Made by a program: the position numbers and the translations under genes. Below the pieces are notes generated by a model. The model ran no database searches. It was not told where the DNA came from and saw only the letters and a program-made list of their open reading frames with translations. A stretch of 64,000 nt of DNA from Nissolia schottii (Eukaryota; Streptophyta; Magnoliopsida; Fabales; Fabaceae), in assembly GCA_003254905.1 (NCBI GenBank), contig QANU01058821.1, positions 122,260 to 186,259 on the forward strand, read 5' to 3'. Shown piece by piece: positions 22,731 through 33,760 of this stretch (its first letter is position 1; each line of letters opens with the position of its first letter).

Positions 22731-24223
22731 TTTGATAGCCTCTTGAAAAAATATATAACTTTATTAAAAGAAAAACAAAAAATAGTTTTATCTCACTATG
22801 TGAGGTTGGCTACATAGATCAAGTTACGTCCGTGCATTGTCAAAGGCTTGTATTCATGTAATTCATTAACTTTTAAATTTTTTCTAATAGTTTTTTCTAT
22901 AGTTTTTCTGGGTTATCCTTCACTTCTAGCTAATGAGTTTCCTGCCACTTGATCTACTCTTCTTACTAGAGTTTCTAATGATTTTCTTTTCTCATATCCA
23001 AACCACTTAAGACGAGACTCTGCTATCTTTTGTACTATAGGTGCTACGTTAACCTTCTTTTTGAAGCAATCATTCATAATCCTAACTTTATTAGATAAAA
23101 CAAGAAGGCAATTTTCACCATCAAAATAGATTTTGAATTAGAACCCTTTTCTCTCTGTTAATTGAAGTAAATTTTACACCAAAAAAAATCTAAATTCGGG
23201 TGATTTGGCTCAGCCCATTTTGATGGCTCTAATCGGATTATCTTTATCATGCCTTTTTCACATTATAATATTCAAAAATAATTTTGATTTTATGTTATCT
23301 TATACTTATATTGCATTTTTTTCTCTTCGCAAAAATTAAGAGCAATGCTATATTTTTGTAATAAAAAAATTAATTATTCTCTTGACAACCTTAAAAATGA
23401 CACTTGACAAGGGTTTTTTTTTTTTTCAAAATAGATTAAAAAAAGATGAATTTAATTTTAAGTGTTATTCTTGAATTTGTTAAAAAGATAATTAAATCTA
23501 TTTACAAGGACGGTGTAATTTTTTTAAAAATAATAACACATTTTCTGTTGTAAAAGAAAAAGACAATTTTTAGTGTTTAGTAACAGTGTTCTTAAAATCT
23601 TAAATTATTATAATAGACACAAATATTAAAGTAAATAATTAATAGACATAATCAAAATTAAATATATAAGGTTATATTAATTTTTTTAAAGATGTGTTTA
23701 TGAATTTTATTTAAAAAAATCTATTTTTAATTATATTTAATAGTTTTAAATTTAACATCCGAACTTCTTTCATTTCTTTTTATTTCTTTTCAAAATAATA
23801 TTCACAAACTTAGTGTAAGGTTAAAAAAAAGCACAAACTAAGTTTAGATTTCATGAAAACTCTCCAAATCACCTATGACTTTTAAAAGTTAGGAAAAAAA
23901 CAAATATAATCAAACCCAAAATAATGAGAAAATAAAATATATCCACATTAAAAAAGAATAGAATACACAATCAAAATCCTCCACCTGCGGAAACAAATCA
24001 GAGAATCCCAATTCATGGCGAGGAAGAGGGGCTCACCACCACCAGCGGCGGCTTTGTCCACCTGCGATTTGAATGAGAGAGTGTGAAGCGAAGATAACAG
24101 CTGAACTGAGCTGAGTTGCAACTTCGCAAAACCCTAAATAATAAACACGATTTCTGGGAAGACGACGAGAGAGACAAAGCAAGTCGCAACGCACCACTAC
24201 GAATCCCGTTGGATCCAACAACA
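22731..24223. other. Upstream region of PPR gene A
   Basis: AT-rich and shared with the region before PPR gene B (39085-40586). It must contain the promoter. Short T and A runs vary between copies. No separate gene is seen. Confidence 0.6.
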
Positions 24224-25912
24224 ATGTCGTTGTTCTCAATGACAAGGTTAAGGTGTGCTTCTCTCATCTCACTGTTTCCTCTTATTGTTCTTCCCTTCCC
24301 TTCAAATTTAAGGCTATTTTCTCGTTCTCTGCCCCCATTACACGTTGATAACATTGACGATGCCGTTGCTTCCTTCAATCGCATGCTATGCATGCGTCTT
24401 AAGCCACCCATCATTGAATTTAACAAGATTTTAGGTTCCCTTGCGAAGATGAAGCATTACCCCATTGCTATTTCCCTCTCTAAACACCTGCAACTCAAGG
24501 GAATCGCTCCAGACATCTTTACTTTAAACATCTTGATCAATTGTTACTGCCACATGGGTCACGTGGCTCTCTCATTCTCTGTATTGGCAAAGATTCTCAA
24601 AATGGGTTATCAACCAGATACCGTAACCTTAAATGCGCTTATGAAAGGTCTCTGTTTAAGTGATGAGGTTCAAGAAGCACTGCATTTTCACGACAAAGTG
24701 GCAGCTCTAGGGTTTCAGTTAAATGAAGTTAGTTATGGGACCTTGATCAATGGATGCTGTAAGATAGGACGTACCGGAGCTGCCATTCAGATACTGAGAA
24801 AGATCAGAGGGCAAGGGATTACGGCCGATGTGGTCATGTACAACACAATCATTGATGGCTTATGCAAAGATAAACTTGTGGCTGAGGCGCATGATTTATA
24901 TTCTGAAATGGTTCATAGGGGAATTTCTCCCGATGTTATCACTTACAGTACTCTGATGTATGGATTGTGCCTTGTGGGTCAATTAAAGGAAGCAGCTGCA
25001 TTGCTTAATGAAATGGTGTCGAAAAACATCGGTCCGAATGTGTATACCTTTAATACTTTGATTGATGGCTTATGCAAGGAAGGAAAGGTCAAGCAGGCTA
25101 AAAATATGCTTGCTTTGATGATTAGACACGGTTTAAAACCTGAAGTCATTACTTATAATAGCTTAATGGATGGGTATTGCCTAGTTAATGAGGTGAACAG
25201 GGCAAAAGACTTCTTCAACACCATGACCCACCAAGGAGTGGCTCATGATGTTCACACCTATAATATCATGATCAATGGGTTATGCAAAGTTAAAATGGTG
25301 GATGAAGCCATGAATCTCTTCAAAATAATGGGTTGCAAAAATTTGATTCCTGATACTGTAACGTACAGTACACTCATTCGTGGCTTGTGCAAATTGGGGA
25401 GAATTTCTTGTGCTTGGGAGCTTGTTGATGAGATGTATGATAAAGGTCAACCCGCTAATGTAATCACTTACAATGCCTTACTAGATGCTTTATGCAAAAG
25501 CAATCATCTTGACGAGGCAATTGTTTTATTCACTAAATTTAAAAACCAGGGAATTCATCCAGACGTATGTACATTCAGTATACTTATTGATGGTCTATGC
25601 AAGGGGGGACGACTTAAGAACGCGCAAGAGGTTTTTGAGGATCTTTTGATTAAAGGATGGCGACCTGATGTTTACACACACAATATTATGATCAATGGGT
25701 TTTGTAAACAGGGCTTTCTTGATGAAGCATTGGCTTTGAAGTCTACAATGGAAGATGATGGTTGCATCCCTGACGCTGTAACTTTTGAAACAATTATTCG
25801 TGCTCTTCTTGAAAACGATGAGAATGATAAGGCCGAGAAACTTCTTCATGAAATGATCACTAGAGGCTTGTTGAAAAGACAAAAGAAGGGGAAATACCTC
25901 AATTCCAATTGA
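24224..25912 (+). CDS. Restorer-like P-class PPR protein, copy A (intronless, intact)
   Basis: 562 aa. The leader MSLFSMTRLRCASLISLF is rich in Arg, Ser and Leu and suits an organelle-targeting, probably mitochondrial, presequence. About 14 consecutive 35-residue PPR motifs follow (from about residue 61), of the VxTYNxLIDGLCK...GxxPD type; Cys at position 12 and the arrangement are typical of RFL (restorer-of-fertility-like) genes, which bind and help process mitochondrial transcripts. Residue pairs 5/35 for motifs 1-13 read ND, ND, NN, GD, ND, SN, NE, ND, ND, SN, ND, SD, ND. I chose the ATG at 24224; the next in-frame one is 24239, and the frame is open upstream without an ATG. The gene sits within an old gypsy element and is about 92% identical to copy B over the motifs in protein. 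Confidence 0.9.
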   Translation: MSLFSMTRLRCASLISLFPLIVLPFPSNLRLFSRSLPPLHVDNIDDAVASFNRMLCMRLKPPIIEFNKILGSLAKMKHYPIAISLSKHLQLKGIAPDIFTLNILINCYCHMGHVALSFSVLAKILKMGYQPDTVTLNALMKGLCLSDEVQEALHFHDKVAALGFQLNEVSYGTLINGCCKIGRTGAAIQILRKIRGQGITADVVMYNTIIDGLCKDKLVAEAHDLYSEMVHRGISPDVITYSTLMYGLCLVGQLKEAAALLNEMVSKNIGPNVYTFNTLIDGLCKEGKVKQAKNMLALMIRHGLKPEVITYNSLMDGYCLVNEVNRAKDFFNTMTHQGVAHDVHTYNIMINGLCKVKMVDEAMNLFKIMGCKNLIPDTVTYSTLIRGLCKLGRISCAWELVDEMYDKGQPANVITYNALLDALCKSNHLDEAIVLFTKFKNQGIHPDVCTFSILIDGLCKGGRLKNAQEVFEDLLIKGWRPDVYTHNIMINGFCKQGFLDEALALKSTMEDDGCIPDAVTFETIIRALLENDENDKAEKLLHEMITRGLLKRQKKGKYLNSN

Positions 25913-27582
25913 GATTCATTTTTGTTGTTGTTGAATTTGTTGACCGAAAGATGAATTGTGTTTCTGTTGGTTCAGAGGAATTGAGCAATGCAATAATGGC
26001 ATCACTACCACTTGCCAGTGATGTTCAGGTCGTCTCATTTTTCATTCAATAAATTTTGAACTTGTGTTATTAGCTGACTTTTGAGTCTTGCATTGGCTGT
26101 ATCCTTCTTTCTTGAGCAATCCCAATCTGCTTTTTCATTCTGAGGTGGAGCTTTCATCGTGAGATATGCGGTAAGTGTATAAGATAGATAGTATCTGAAG
26201 TTCTGAGTTCTTGACTGGTGTTATATAGATCATATATTCGAATTTATCATGCAACAAACTAAGCTAAATTGAATAGCTTGTTACAAATTATTTTACCCGC
26301 GACCTATTGACAAATAAGTGGTTCCACACTATAGGCCCCTTTAAAATCAATTTTTTTTTAAAAAAAAAATAGTTTGTTTGCTGTTTTCAGATGTTTAACT
26401 TGGGTTTCTTTAATGATGAGCATCACACTAATTCTTTGATTGTTGACATCTTATATGAACAAGTAAGTGTTGTTAGGATGAGTCTACCTGAAATTATTGT
26501 AGAAGTATTTAAACTACAGGGTTCATGATTCATTCTGCTGATATGTGGTTTTCGTTTCTTCTTTCCGAAAGACCAACGTGATAAATACTCCTTCTTTTCT
26601 TTTTATCTTTTCAATCAAATCAGTGCCTAAGTAGCCGTCTATTAAAGTAGCCTTCTAACCTTCCCAAACATTAAGTCATATTATGCTAGTCATTTGATGA
26701 TTTCCCTGCAGAAGAAACTATACCGATTAAACTGAATTTAATAACACATTATCACTTGATGTTTTTCTTTACAGAATATGTTGTGTGTATGAAGCTATTT
26801 TTAAGATTTTAGCAAATACGCTTCAATAGTTCAATTATCTCAAACCTCATGATGATTTTCAGTGTTTTATGCTACTTGGTTGTATCCGTGTAATCATGCT
26901 CCACCAATGGATTCTCCTTGTTCTTTGATGCTGAAGCAATTTTCATATAAATATGCAAAGGTTTCTTTTTTATTTTTTTTATGTTTAAATTCCTTCTTCT
27001 TCTAGGTTTATTGAAGGTTTCATATAAAAATGCAAGCACTACTCGAGTAGTACTCTAAAAAATTCAGTTCTGGAGCTTCTGCCACTGCACTACTCGAGTA
27101 GTGCTTCTTGATTTGCATTGTGATGGTAAAAATGCTATAACCTTTGTTGCAAAATTCTTAATGATGTGATTCATGTCTCCAATTAAAGCTAAGAAGGAGA
27201 TCTTCAACTTTGTAGTTGGAGCCGATCCGAAATTCGTCCATGTTCAAGGTGAAAACCCTGTAACAAATCAAGACTAAAACCATTTCAACACTTCAAAATA
27301 CTCCTTTTTGCTCAATCTCTACCTGAGGTCCTTATTATTGAAAACCAGTGAACTACCACCTAAATCTATCCTAAAATGCATGAAATGATCTTAAAATTAT
27401 ATGCAAAAAATCAAGCTAAATAATTCTCATTGGAGAGTTATCAATAAGTCATTTTTTAGATTAACCCAAAGAACCCCTTATCCTTTGTTTCATTCTGCTT
27501 GAAGAGTTGTCGATTTGTAGCAACTACTGTGGCCTAGCAAAGGTAAGTCCAAGGCTCAAAATGTAGTTGCATATCAAGGAAG
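25913..27582. other. Downstream region of PPR gene A
   Basis: 3' UTR and spacer shared with copy B. It includes the palindrome pair described separately. No other gene is supported. Confidence 0.6.
27034..27106. repeat. Pair of CTCGAG-centred palindromes forming an inverted repeat (copy A)
   Basis: GCACTACTCGAGTAGTGC at 27087-27104 is a perfect 18-bp palindrome. A near copy, aagcactactcgagtagt, lies at 27034-27051. Each can fold on itself or pair with the other across a loop of about 40 nt. Both are kept in copy B (about 43435 and 43490). Confidence 0.75.
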
Positions 27583-27815
27583 AGTTGGCTACTTTGATGT
27601 ACACTCAGTTGGATGGAAATAAATTGTGGATATTTGGACAATCCCCACGTCTCTTTGTTGAGGATTTCCTTTTGGTTGTTATGGAAAACATTAGTAAATT
27701 GGGATTTTTAGTGGAGCCTATTTTCCCTACGTATGTGAGTGAGATATAAATGTGTTTGATCCATGAAATTTCTAATAGGAGGACTCTCTTGCATGGGTGT
27801 GCTTGGACTCAAGAA
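27583..27815 (+). other. Invariant island downstream of PPR gene A, with a short open frame
   Basis: 233 bp identical base for base to 43983-44215 in copy B, while nearby DNA differs by about 4-5%. A plus-strand frame ends at 27749 and reads ...QLDGNKLWIFGQSPRLFVED...; in A it opens without an ATG near 27567, while in B an ATG at 43907 could start an 80-aa protein. I do not recognise the peptide. It could be a small gene, an exon remnant or a conversion tract. Confidence 0.5.
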
Positions 27816-28838
27816 TCGAAATAAAAGGATGTGGTGATGTTGGGCACATGACTCTGCCCTGTCTGATAGACTCTACCCTATATTTTGGTTAAAACACAGG
27901 TCATGAAATGTTAAGAAGCAACGGTTCTATTAAGAAGCTGTCTTGGTGTCTCTTATGTACTATTTTCCAGTGTTAAGTGTAGGTGCTATTATTCTATGTA
28001 TGCTGCATTGTATTAGCATGTGCCTTGGTTATGTCAGTGTTATCTATTTGGTTATGACCCTAAGTTTAAGTATTACAATGTGATCACTATGCAGTCAATT
28101 CACGGTGTATCTAAGTCTTTGATGAATTAATGTTTAATGAAAGGTTTATGTTTTGTGTAATTCAAAGCTCTACAGTCTATACTATGACCAGTCCAGATGA
28201 GTACCTTGAATTATAACAGTTGATAATAAAATAAAGTAAGTAGCAAAGAAATGATTTAATTGTATTCCTTAATATGTCTTTCATTATATAATCAAATTAC
28301 AGTATTCAGTAGCTAACCGAAAACTGCTGAATTGAAATAATGTTTAGATTCCATGCATATTTTAGAAGCTTTGTTATAGTAGAAGCTACTATCATATTGG
28401 AAATTGTACATACATTGCTAAATGCTCATGATGTTTAACGTACTCTGATAAACCTGTAGAAACCAAACATAGAAATACTGTAATTAGAAATGTGATTTAG
28501 TACTACATACATTGGTTTGTATGAAATGTTATTAATTCATATTGCTTATGTACATGGGGATTTTCTTTAATGGAAAATCCTACTTCAGTACCCTTTGATT
28601 AAGGTCAAATATATCTAAAAAAAGAAAACTAACAGTGACGTGGGATAAAGATTGTAATTCAACCACATCTTTAGAAAATTGATTAACTACTAATGACAGC
28701 TATACATCATATTTTTCTCATACTTGATATGTTACAAGATTGCCTCTGAAGTTGGGGCGTTGAGGTTGTTTAAGTTCTCAATTAGAGTTAATCCCACCAA
28801 CACTAATAAAATTCAAATGTGATGATTGTAGCCATCAA
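27816..28838. other. Right part of duplicated segment A
   Basis: AT-rich spacer matching 44216-44390 and 49542-50372. It holds the empty site of the copia insertion near 27996-28003 (ctatgtatgctgc). No gene seen. Confidence 0.6.
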
Positions 28839-29107
28839 TACTGATTATCTGCGTCTCTGGTATCCCTCATTCTGTTTCTCTCTTGTATCACATATCTTTC
28901 TAACTTGTCTCCGCGTACCTAGGTGTCTACCTCATCTTTTAAAACTACACTGTCCCCTGTGTTATGATCGTACGAATCGTGGAAGGCACAAAATAAAGTG
29001 GTGTGTGTCTATGGCTGCAATCGGATCGGTTTTGGCTTTGGGAAACCATCTTTTTGCTGTATCTCCTTGTATAATTGGGTGAGGGATACAGTTAGAGGGG
29101 TGTAGCT
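28839..29107 (-). mobile_element. gag remnant of the gypsy element, left of the solo LTR
   Basis: Minus-strand reading shows the gag C-terminal pattern CAFHDSYDHNTGDSVVLKDEV followed by a KLERYV-type stretch, as in plant gypsy gag. It joins the gag part at 32071-33346 across the solo LTR. Broken fossil. Confidence 0.65.
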
Positions 29108-32070
29108 TGTAATATCCCGCTCTTTTCTTAGCAAAATCTCATTAGATAAATACTTAGAGATTCCCATGTTTGGTTGAACCATTGGAATTATGAACTCTTG
29201 GGATTGAAATTTATCTGTAGGAAAAATTCTGGTCATTTTCTTAAAATTCTACCGACACTAGAATGAACTCTTGTTGTCGTCAGAGCATAACCGCGCGTCT
29301 AAAGCATCCGTAAAAGGTACGACTACAGGCGAGAATTCATAACTACCTAAATGACCCTAGAATATTACTTAGGAAAAATTAGGAGATCACAAGGAGGTAA
29401 TCGAAATATATTTAGAATAACCATGCGCGAAGTACCGGGACCGAAAACGATAAAACCAGGTCAAAATTGATCTGTCGGAGGCCCTTTAATTCTCGGCCGC
29501 ACAAGTGGCCAAGACACAAGGCCATACACGGCCAAGAAGGTGGCCACTTGGCCAAGTCAAAGTCCAACATGATGAGTCATGAAAGTGACATGTAGGAAAA
29601 AGACAAAATAAGGGCATTTTGGGAATTTTGGCACCAAGGGATAAATGGGAAAGGGAATTTCGGCCCTAGGCCTATAAATACCCCCAAAATATGAAAAATT
29701 AGAGAGAAATTAAGAAACCTTGGCCAAAATCTGTCCGTTTACACCTTCAGCCGTTACACTGTCCGAACACTTAGCCAGAGACTTTCCCTTGTAAGACCTC
29801 ATCCAAGACTCCTAAACCCTAACCTCACAAACTCTTCTAGAATCCTAGAGGACTCTTTTCTACATCTATTCTAAGGTTTAGAGCTTGAGCATAACCAAGT
29901 CACGTGGGATTCTGCATAAACTAACGACAGCAAGTGCATAAACGTGGGTAAACCGACATAATCACTGTCTATGTGATTTAGGATGTATGATGATGATTGT
30001 GCTATGATTATGTTAGAATATGTTAGGTTTTAATTTCTAAGTGATGCGCTTGAATATGACAATTGATTATACTTGTATCTGGAAGTTTCTGCAAATATGA
30101 AAATTGTCAGAATAATTATTAGAAATAGGATTGATTTATGTTTATGAGAATATGAGTATGAAAGTATGTGGTTTTGCTAGATGAGGTATGATTTTAGGAT
30201 GGCTTTTATGTGGCTTTGGATTATATATATGTGGTTGGTGATCGTCTGGATCCGTTGGTGCTGTCTGTGATTTTGTCAGAATTTAGGAACGCCTAAGACA
30301 GAAATAGGCATAGGACACGATTTTGAAGGGAACTGTATGCTGAGATTTTTATCATGAAAAATTAATGTTATTTTTGGATTCTACAGGAAAAATTGAGTGG
30401 GGATGTCAAGTTTTATGATTTTATGAGTCCCCGATGAATTTCTCGGTAAACAGGCAGAAAACGGGGTTTTTAGGAAATAAGGGCAAAAAGGGAAATTAGT
30501 GTTTTGGGCTGAAAAACTGGATTGGTTTTCATGAAATATGGGTTTAGAACTATCAAAAACCCTAAGGGCAAGTCTTGAGTCCATCGGGTTTTTGAGAACA
30601 AAAATTCCAAAGAAAACAGGGCGTTTACAGGGGCGAAATTGTAATTTTGGAAAAATGAGTGAAATTGAAATTTCGTAATGTTGAGGTCAGAATCTGAAAT
30701 TTTAGACATGGAAAATGATCTTGGGGTAAGGTCTTGGACCTCTCCGGTTTATGATCACTAATTTCTGACAAAAATCAGACATATGTTTTACTAGTTGCTA
30801 GGGTTACGTTTGTTCTGTTTAAGACATGACATTATGTTCCATATATATGAAGTTAGTGATAGTATATGATTGATGTTATGAGTCATGTGAAGTTAGTGAT
30901 ATCATATGATTGATGTTATGAGTTATGTGAAGTTAGGGATGTTATATGACTATTGTTATGAGCTATATGAAGTTAGTGATATGATACAACTGATGGTATG
31001 AATTATATGAAGTTATGTATTATATGATATGATGTACGATGAAGATGTATGAGGTATTGAATTGTGCTTATATGAACTGTTGCATCAAAGATTGAATTGT
31101 GTACATGATGATGATGATAGAAAACCCCTTCCAAAAGGGGCCTAGGCTCGGTTTTTAGGGACGGTCTTAAACCCGGTCGAGTCCCAGGTCCGACCCCAAC
31201 GCCATCCCAAGGTGGTAACCTCGGTCGTGTTTGGCGATTTACTCATGGTCCAGACCATTCAGGTTCATCACTACCTGGTCGCCACGATGCCGGCTGTAAG
31301 CGCGGTTACAGCCGTGTGGCCACCGCTATAAGGGACGAGGGCAAATATGCTTATAAGGCCAGCCTTATAGAGCATACGTAAAAGTGGATGTCAGCTGAAG
31401 CTTATACCAGTTTTCAGAAAATGAGATTCTTGCAGTAGTATAGCTATGTGAACTATGTGAAAGTATATGACTTAGGAGTTAGATTAAAGAACAGACGACG
31501 TAGTTAATGAAAGTATAGGTTCCCCTGTCACCTAGTAATATACATAAAGTTGCTCAGGCTTAGTAAGGACATTAATAACTAGCAGGGCTTAGTATAACTG
31601 TGACACTTAGAGATCCCTGAGCGGCTGGATCATAAATGAAGTCGAACAAAACGAGGAGGAGCAGTACCCAAAGGATGGGACCGAAGAATAGGCTTGTACT
31701 TAGTAGACTCTATGCGATAGTACTACTTTTGTGTTAAATATTTGTACGTGACAGCTATAATAGTACATGTGTATCTGGTTGTGAATATATGATATCGACC
31801 AATGGTTGGTACTAGGTTTACGTGTTGTTATCCCTTCTAATGTCAATTAAACATGTTACGTTGCTTTTTCACATTACATGTTCTACGAATACAAGGCTCT
31901 ATTTTATACCATAAGGTATATAAAATAAAGTTTAAAATCGGTCCGTATTTTCTAAATAACTATACTTTCAAACGTTTAATTGGGACTAAGTACTATCCCA
32001 ACCAAATCAGATAACAATTTAGTAAGCAAGTTTGCGACTTAAGCATAGACTAGCTAGCTAGGGTGTTACA
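29108..32070 (+). mobile_element. Solo LTR, 2963 bp, inserted in the gypsy gag region
   Basis: It begins TGTAATATCCCG and ends GGGTGTTACA, with near-identical 5-bp flanks tagct (29103-29107) and tagtt (32071-32075), and gag sequence on both sides. A TATA-like CCTATAAATA lies near 29671. It shares long blocks (about 29940-30780) with the LTR at 60185-63954. No internal coding region is present, so it is a solo LTR. The length suggests a chromovirus of Tekay/Del type; that assignment is a guess. Confidence 0.85.
30849..31028 (+). repeat. 40-bp minisatellite inside the solo LTR
   Basis: Units starting at 30849, 30889, 30929, 30969 and (partial) 31009 repeat the pattern gaagttagtgat...atatgattgatgttatgag with an exact 40-bp period and a few changes. 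Confidence 0.85.
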
Positions 32071-33346
32071 TAGTTTGTATATCTTCCATCTTTCAACATC
32101 TGCGGACGATCACTGCGCGGGTGGTCGATGTGTGTTAGTTGGTTGAATTTCCTCCTCGGACCTTCTCCTCCATCTCGGGTAGGTTCACTTTTTGTGGCTT
32201 GCATACCTTCTTCCTAGTATAAATATTCCTCAGCCCGTTCTTGTATCTCTATCAAACTCAGCGGAGGTCTCTTAGAAAAATTTCTTGCGAATGGGCTACC
32301 TTTTTTTAGCCCATTAGTGAGGCCCATTAGTATTGCCTAGGGTTGCAAATCTTCTACTTGGGGGCATTCTTCATAGAAGCGATTCAGGTATTGGTGAAGA
32401 GATTCGTTTCCTCTCTGTATTACACCTAAGAGGCTTACTGCCATCTTAGGCTTTGCCCTCCTTGTGGTAAAATTAGCCAGAAAATGTTCCGCCAGATCGT
32501 CAAAGGATTGGATGCACTTGGGTGGAGTGCATTAAACCAAACCAAAGCTCCCTTCCTCAGAGTTACTAAGAAGAATTTGCACTGGATGGCATCCGAGGCT
32601 CCATCCAAGACCATCCTGTGACCAAAAGCATCTAAGTGATGCTAAGGGTCTGTGGTCCCATCATATGATTCCATTTCCGTGGGAGGACGGAAACCGTGTG
32701 ATGGCATTGTATTGAGAATTTCATTTGCGAAAGGGTGGTTCTCTTTCACTTTAGCATTCCTCAACCCTGTGTGTGCTTTTTCAGCAATGTGAGTATTTAC
32801 TTTCGCGGACACCTTGTACACAGATTCTTGTGCTTCTTCGTTTGTCAATGACTGACTTTGGCCATCACCACGATTAAGACCATTGATGTGGCGCTCCCTC
32901 TCACAACCCTCTTGTATGACTTGCTTCTATTTCTGCTTTGCGTCCTTTTTGGCTTTCTCAGCTGTAGTGCGGACTTCTCCTTTCTTCTTCCTCTCCTCTT
33001 TTGCCTGGGCTAATTGAAGTAAAGTCGCTTCTAACAATGCGATCTTCTCTGCCTGGGTCTTGACCACATCAACAAGGTTTGAGGGATGGGGCAAATCACT
33101 ATAGATAGCTGGGTTTTGCGGTTGACTGGGTGGTGGGGGTGGGATTTGTTTAGGGAGACGTGCAGGTGTTGTTGGCTTGGGAGAAGGTGGAGGTGGTTGG
33201 GAAGGCGGAGCATGGGTCTCTACGAATATTGATCCATGGGTCTCCCTAGATGTTGCGACATTGTATATTTTTCAGGTGAGCTTGGGTAGCATGGTGGCAG
33301 AGATTCTTCAGGATCGAAAAAGGTGTAGGATGCCATAAAAGGAAAA
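32071..33346 (-). mobile_element. gag remnant of the gypsy element, 5' part
   Basis: Minus-strand reading starts just inside the primer-binding site and includes the gag motif PPTEMESYDGTTDP at 32642-32848, characteristic of Tat/Athila-type gag. Broken fossil. Confidence 0.75.
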
Positions 33347-33366
33347 TTCCCCACAGACGGCGCCAA
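33347..33366 (-). other. Primer-binding site of the gypsy element
   Basis: On the minus strand, TTGGCGCCGT follows the 5' LTR directly. TGGCGCCGT matches the 3' end of plant tRNA-Asp, the usual primer for Athila/Tat elements. Confidence 0.7.
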
Positions 33367-33755
33367 TGTACCTAGTGGGTGATTCCTCGGTACAATTCGG
33401 ATCCTGGAGCTTTTTTGCAGGTTCAGGATCGCCGGGATGGGTGCCTGCAAAGAGTCCGACGCTCAAGTTAGTGAAGGTTCGAAGCAATAGGGAAATCAAG
33501 GGGAAATGGGTTCTAGGCGTACCTGGTGTGCTGCTTAGGTTTAAATACCTGAGTAGGGGTTGTGAATTCCTCCATCCTCAGTATCTTTCCGTTGAGTTGG
33601 CTTCTGAGGATCGTGGAGCGTTGCTCGTCGGAGGGAGGATATCATGGCCTGAGAATCTCTCTGATCGTTGACAGGGTGCTATCTCGGGTCGGGTTGGTCC
33701 ACAAACCTTCGAGTATGGGGTTCTAGGGTGGGCCTTTATGGCCCAGTCCATAACA
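33367..33755 (-). repeat. 5' LTR of the gypsy element
   Basis: 389 bp that align along their whole length with 16562-16947 at roughly 87% identity by hand. It lies at the gag side, so it is the 5' LTR of this minus-strand element. Confidence 0.85.
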
Positions 33756-33760
33756 ATACT

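Larger units (their letters stand above)
22430..28838. repeat. Duplicated segment, copy A (contains PPR gene A)
   Basis: 6409 bp that align end to end with 38989-50372 once the copia element (in B) and a SINE (in A) are set aside. The left edge is tttatggtaatattctt and the right edge is tgtagccatcaa. Outside these edges copy A is bordered on both sides by gypsy sequence and copy B is not. Non-coding parts differ by about 4-5% by hand count. Confidence 0.9.
16562..33755 (-). mobile_element. Old Ty3/gypsy retrotransposon (Tat/Athila type), broken, carrying two large insertions
   Basis: Matching LTRs lie at 16562-16947 and 33367-33755, both with TG...CA ends, and the element is flanked by a near-identical 5-bp duplication (gtact at 16557-16561, atact at 33756-33760). 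Minus-strand order is 5' LTR, primer-binding site, gag, pol (RT, RNase H, integrase), then an ORF on the opposite strand, then 3' LTR. Two later insertions sit inside: the 6.4 kb PPR segment (22430-28838) and a solo LTR (29108-32070). Without them the element is about 7.8 kb. By hand alignment the two LTRs are roughly 87% identical, so it is old. It is heavily broken (ten or more breaks), and the region where the protease is expected is missing or replaced at the PPR segment. Confidence 0.85.

Noticed and set aside
24013-24426. Minus-strand frame opposite the PPR A leader, repeated at 40400-40774
   Set aside because: Shadow of the coding strand; its conservation follows from the PPR gene.
25595-25882. 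95-aa minus-strand frame opposite the PPR 3' end (also 41943-42230)
   Set aside because: Shadow frame kept open by PPR codon usage.
30849-31028. 40-bp repeats as a CRISPR array
   Set aside because: Direct tandem units without spacers, in plant LTR DNA.
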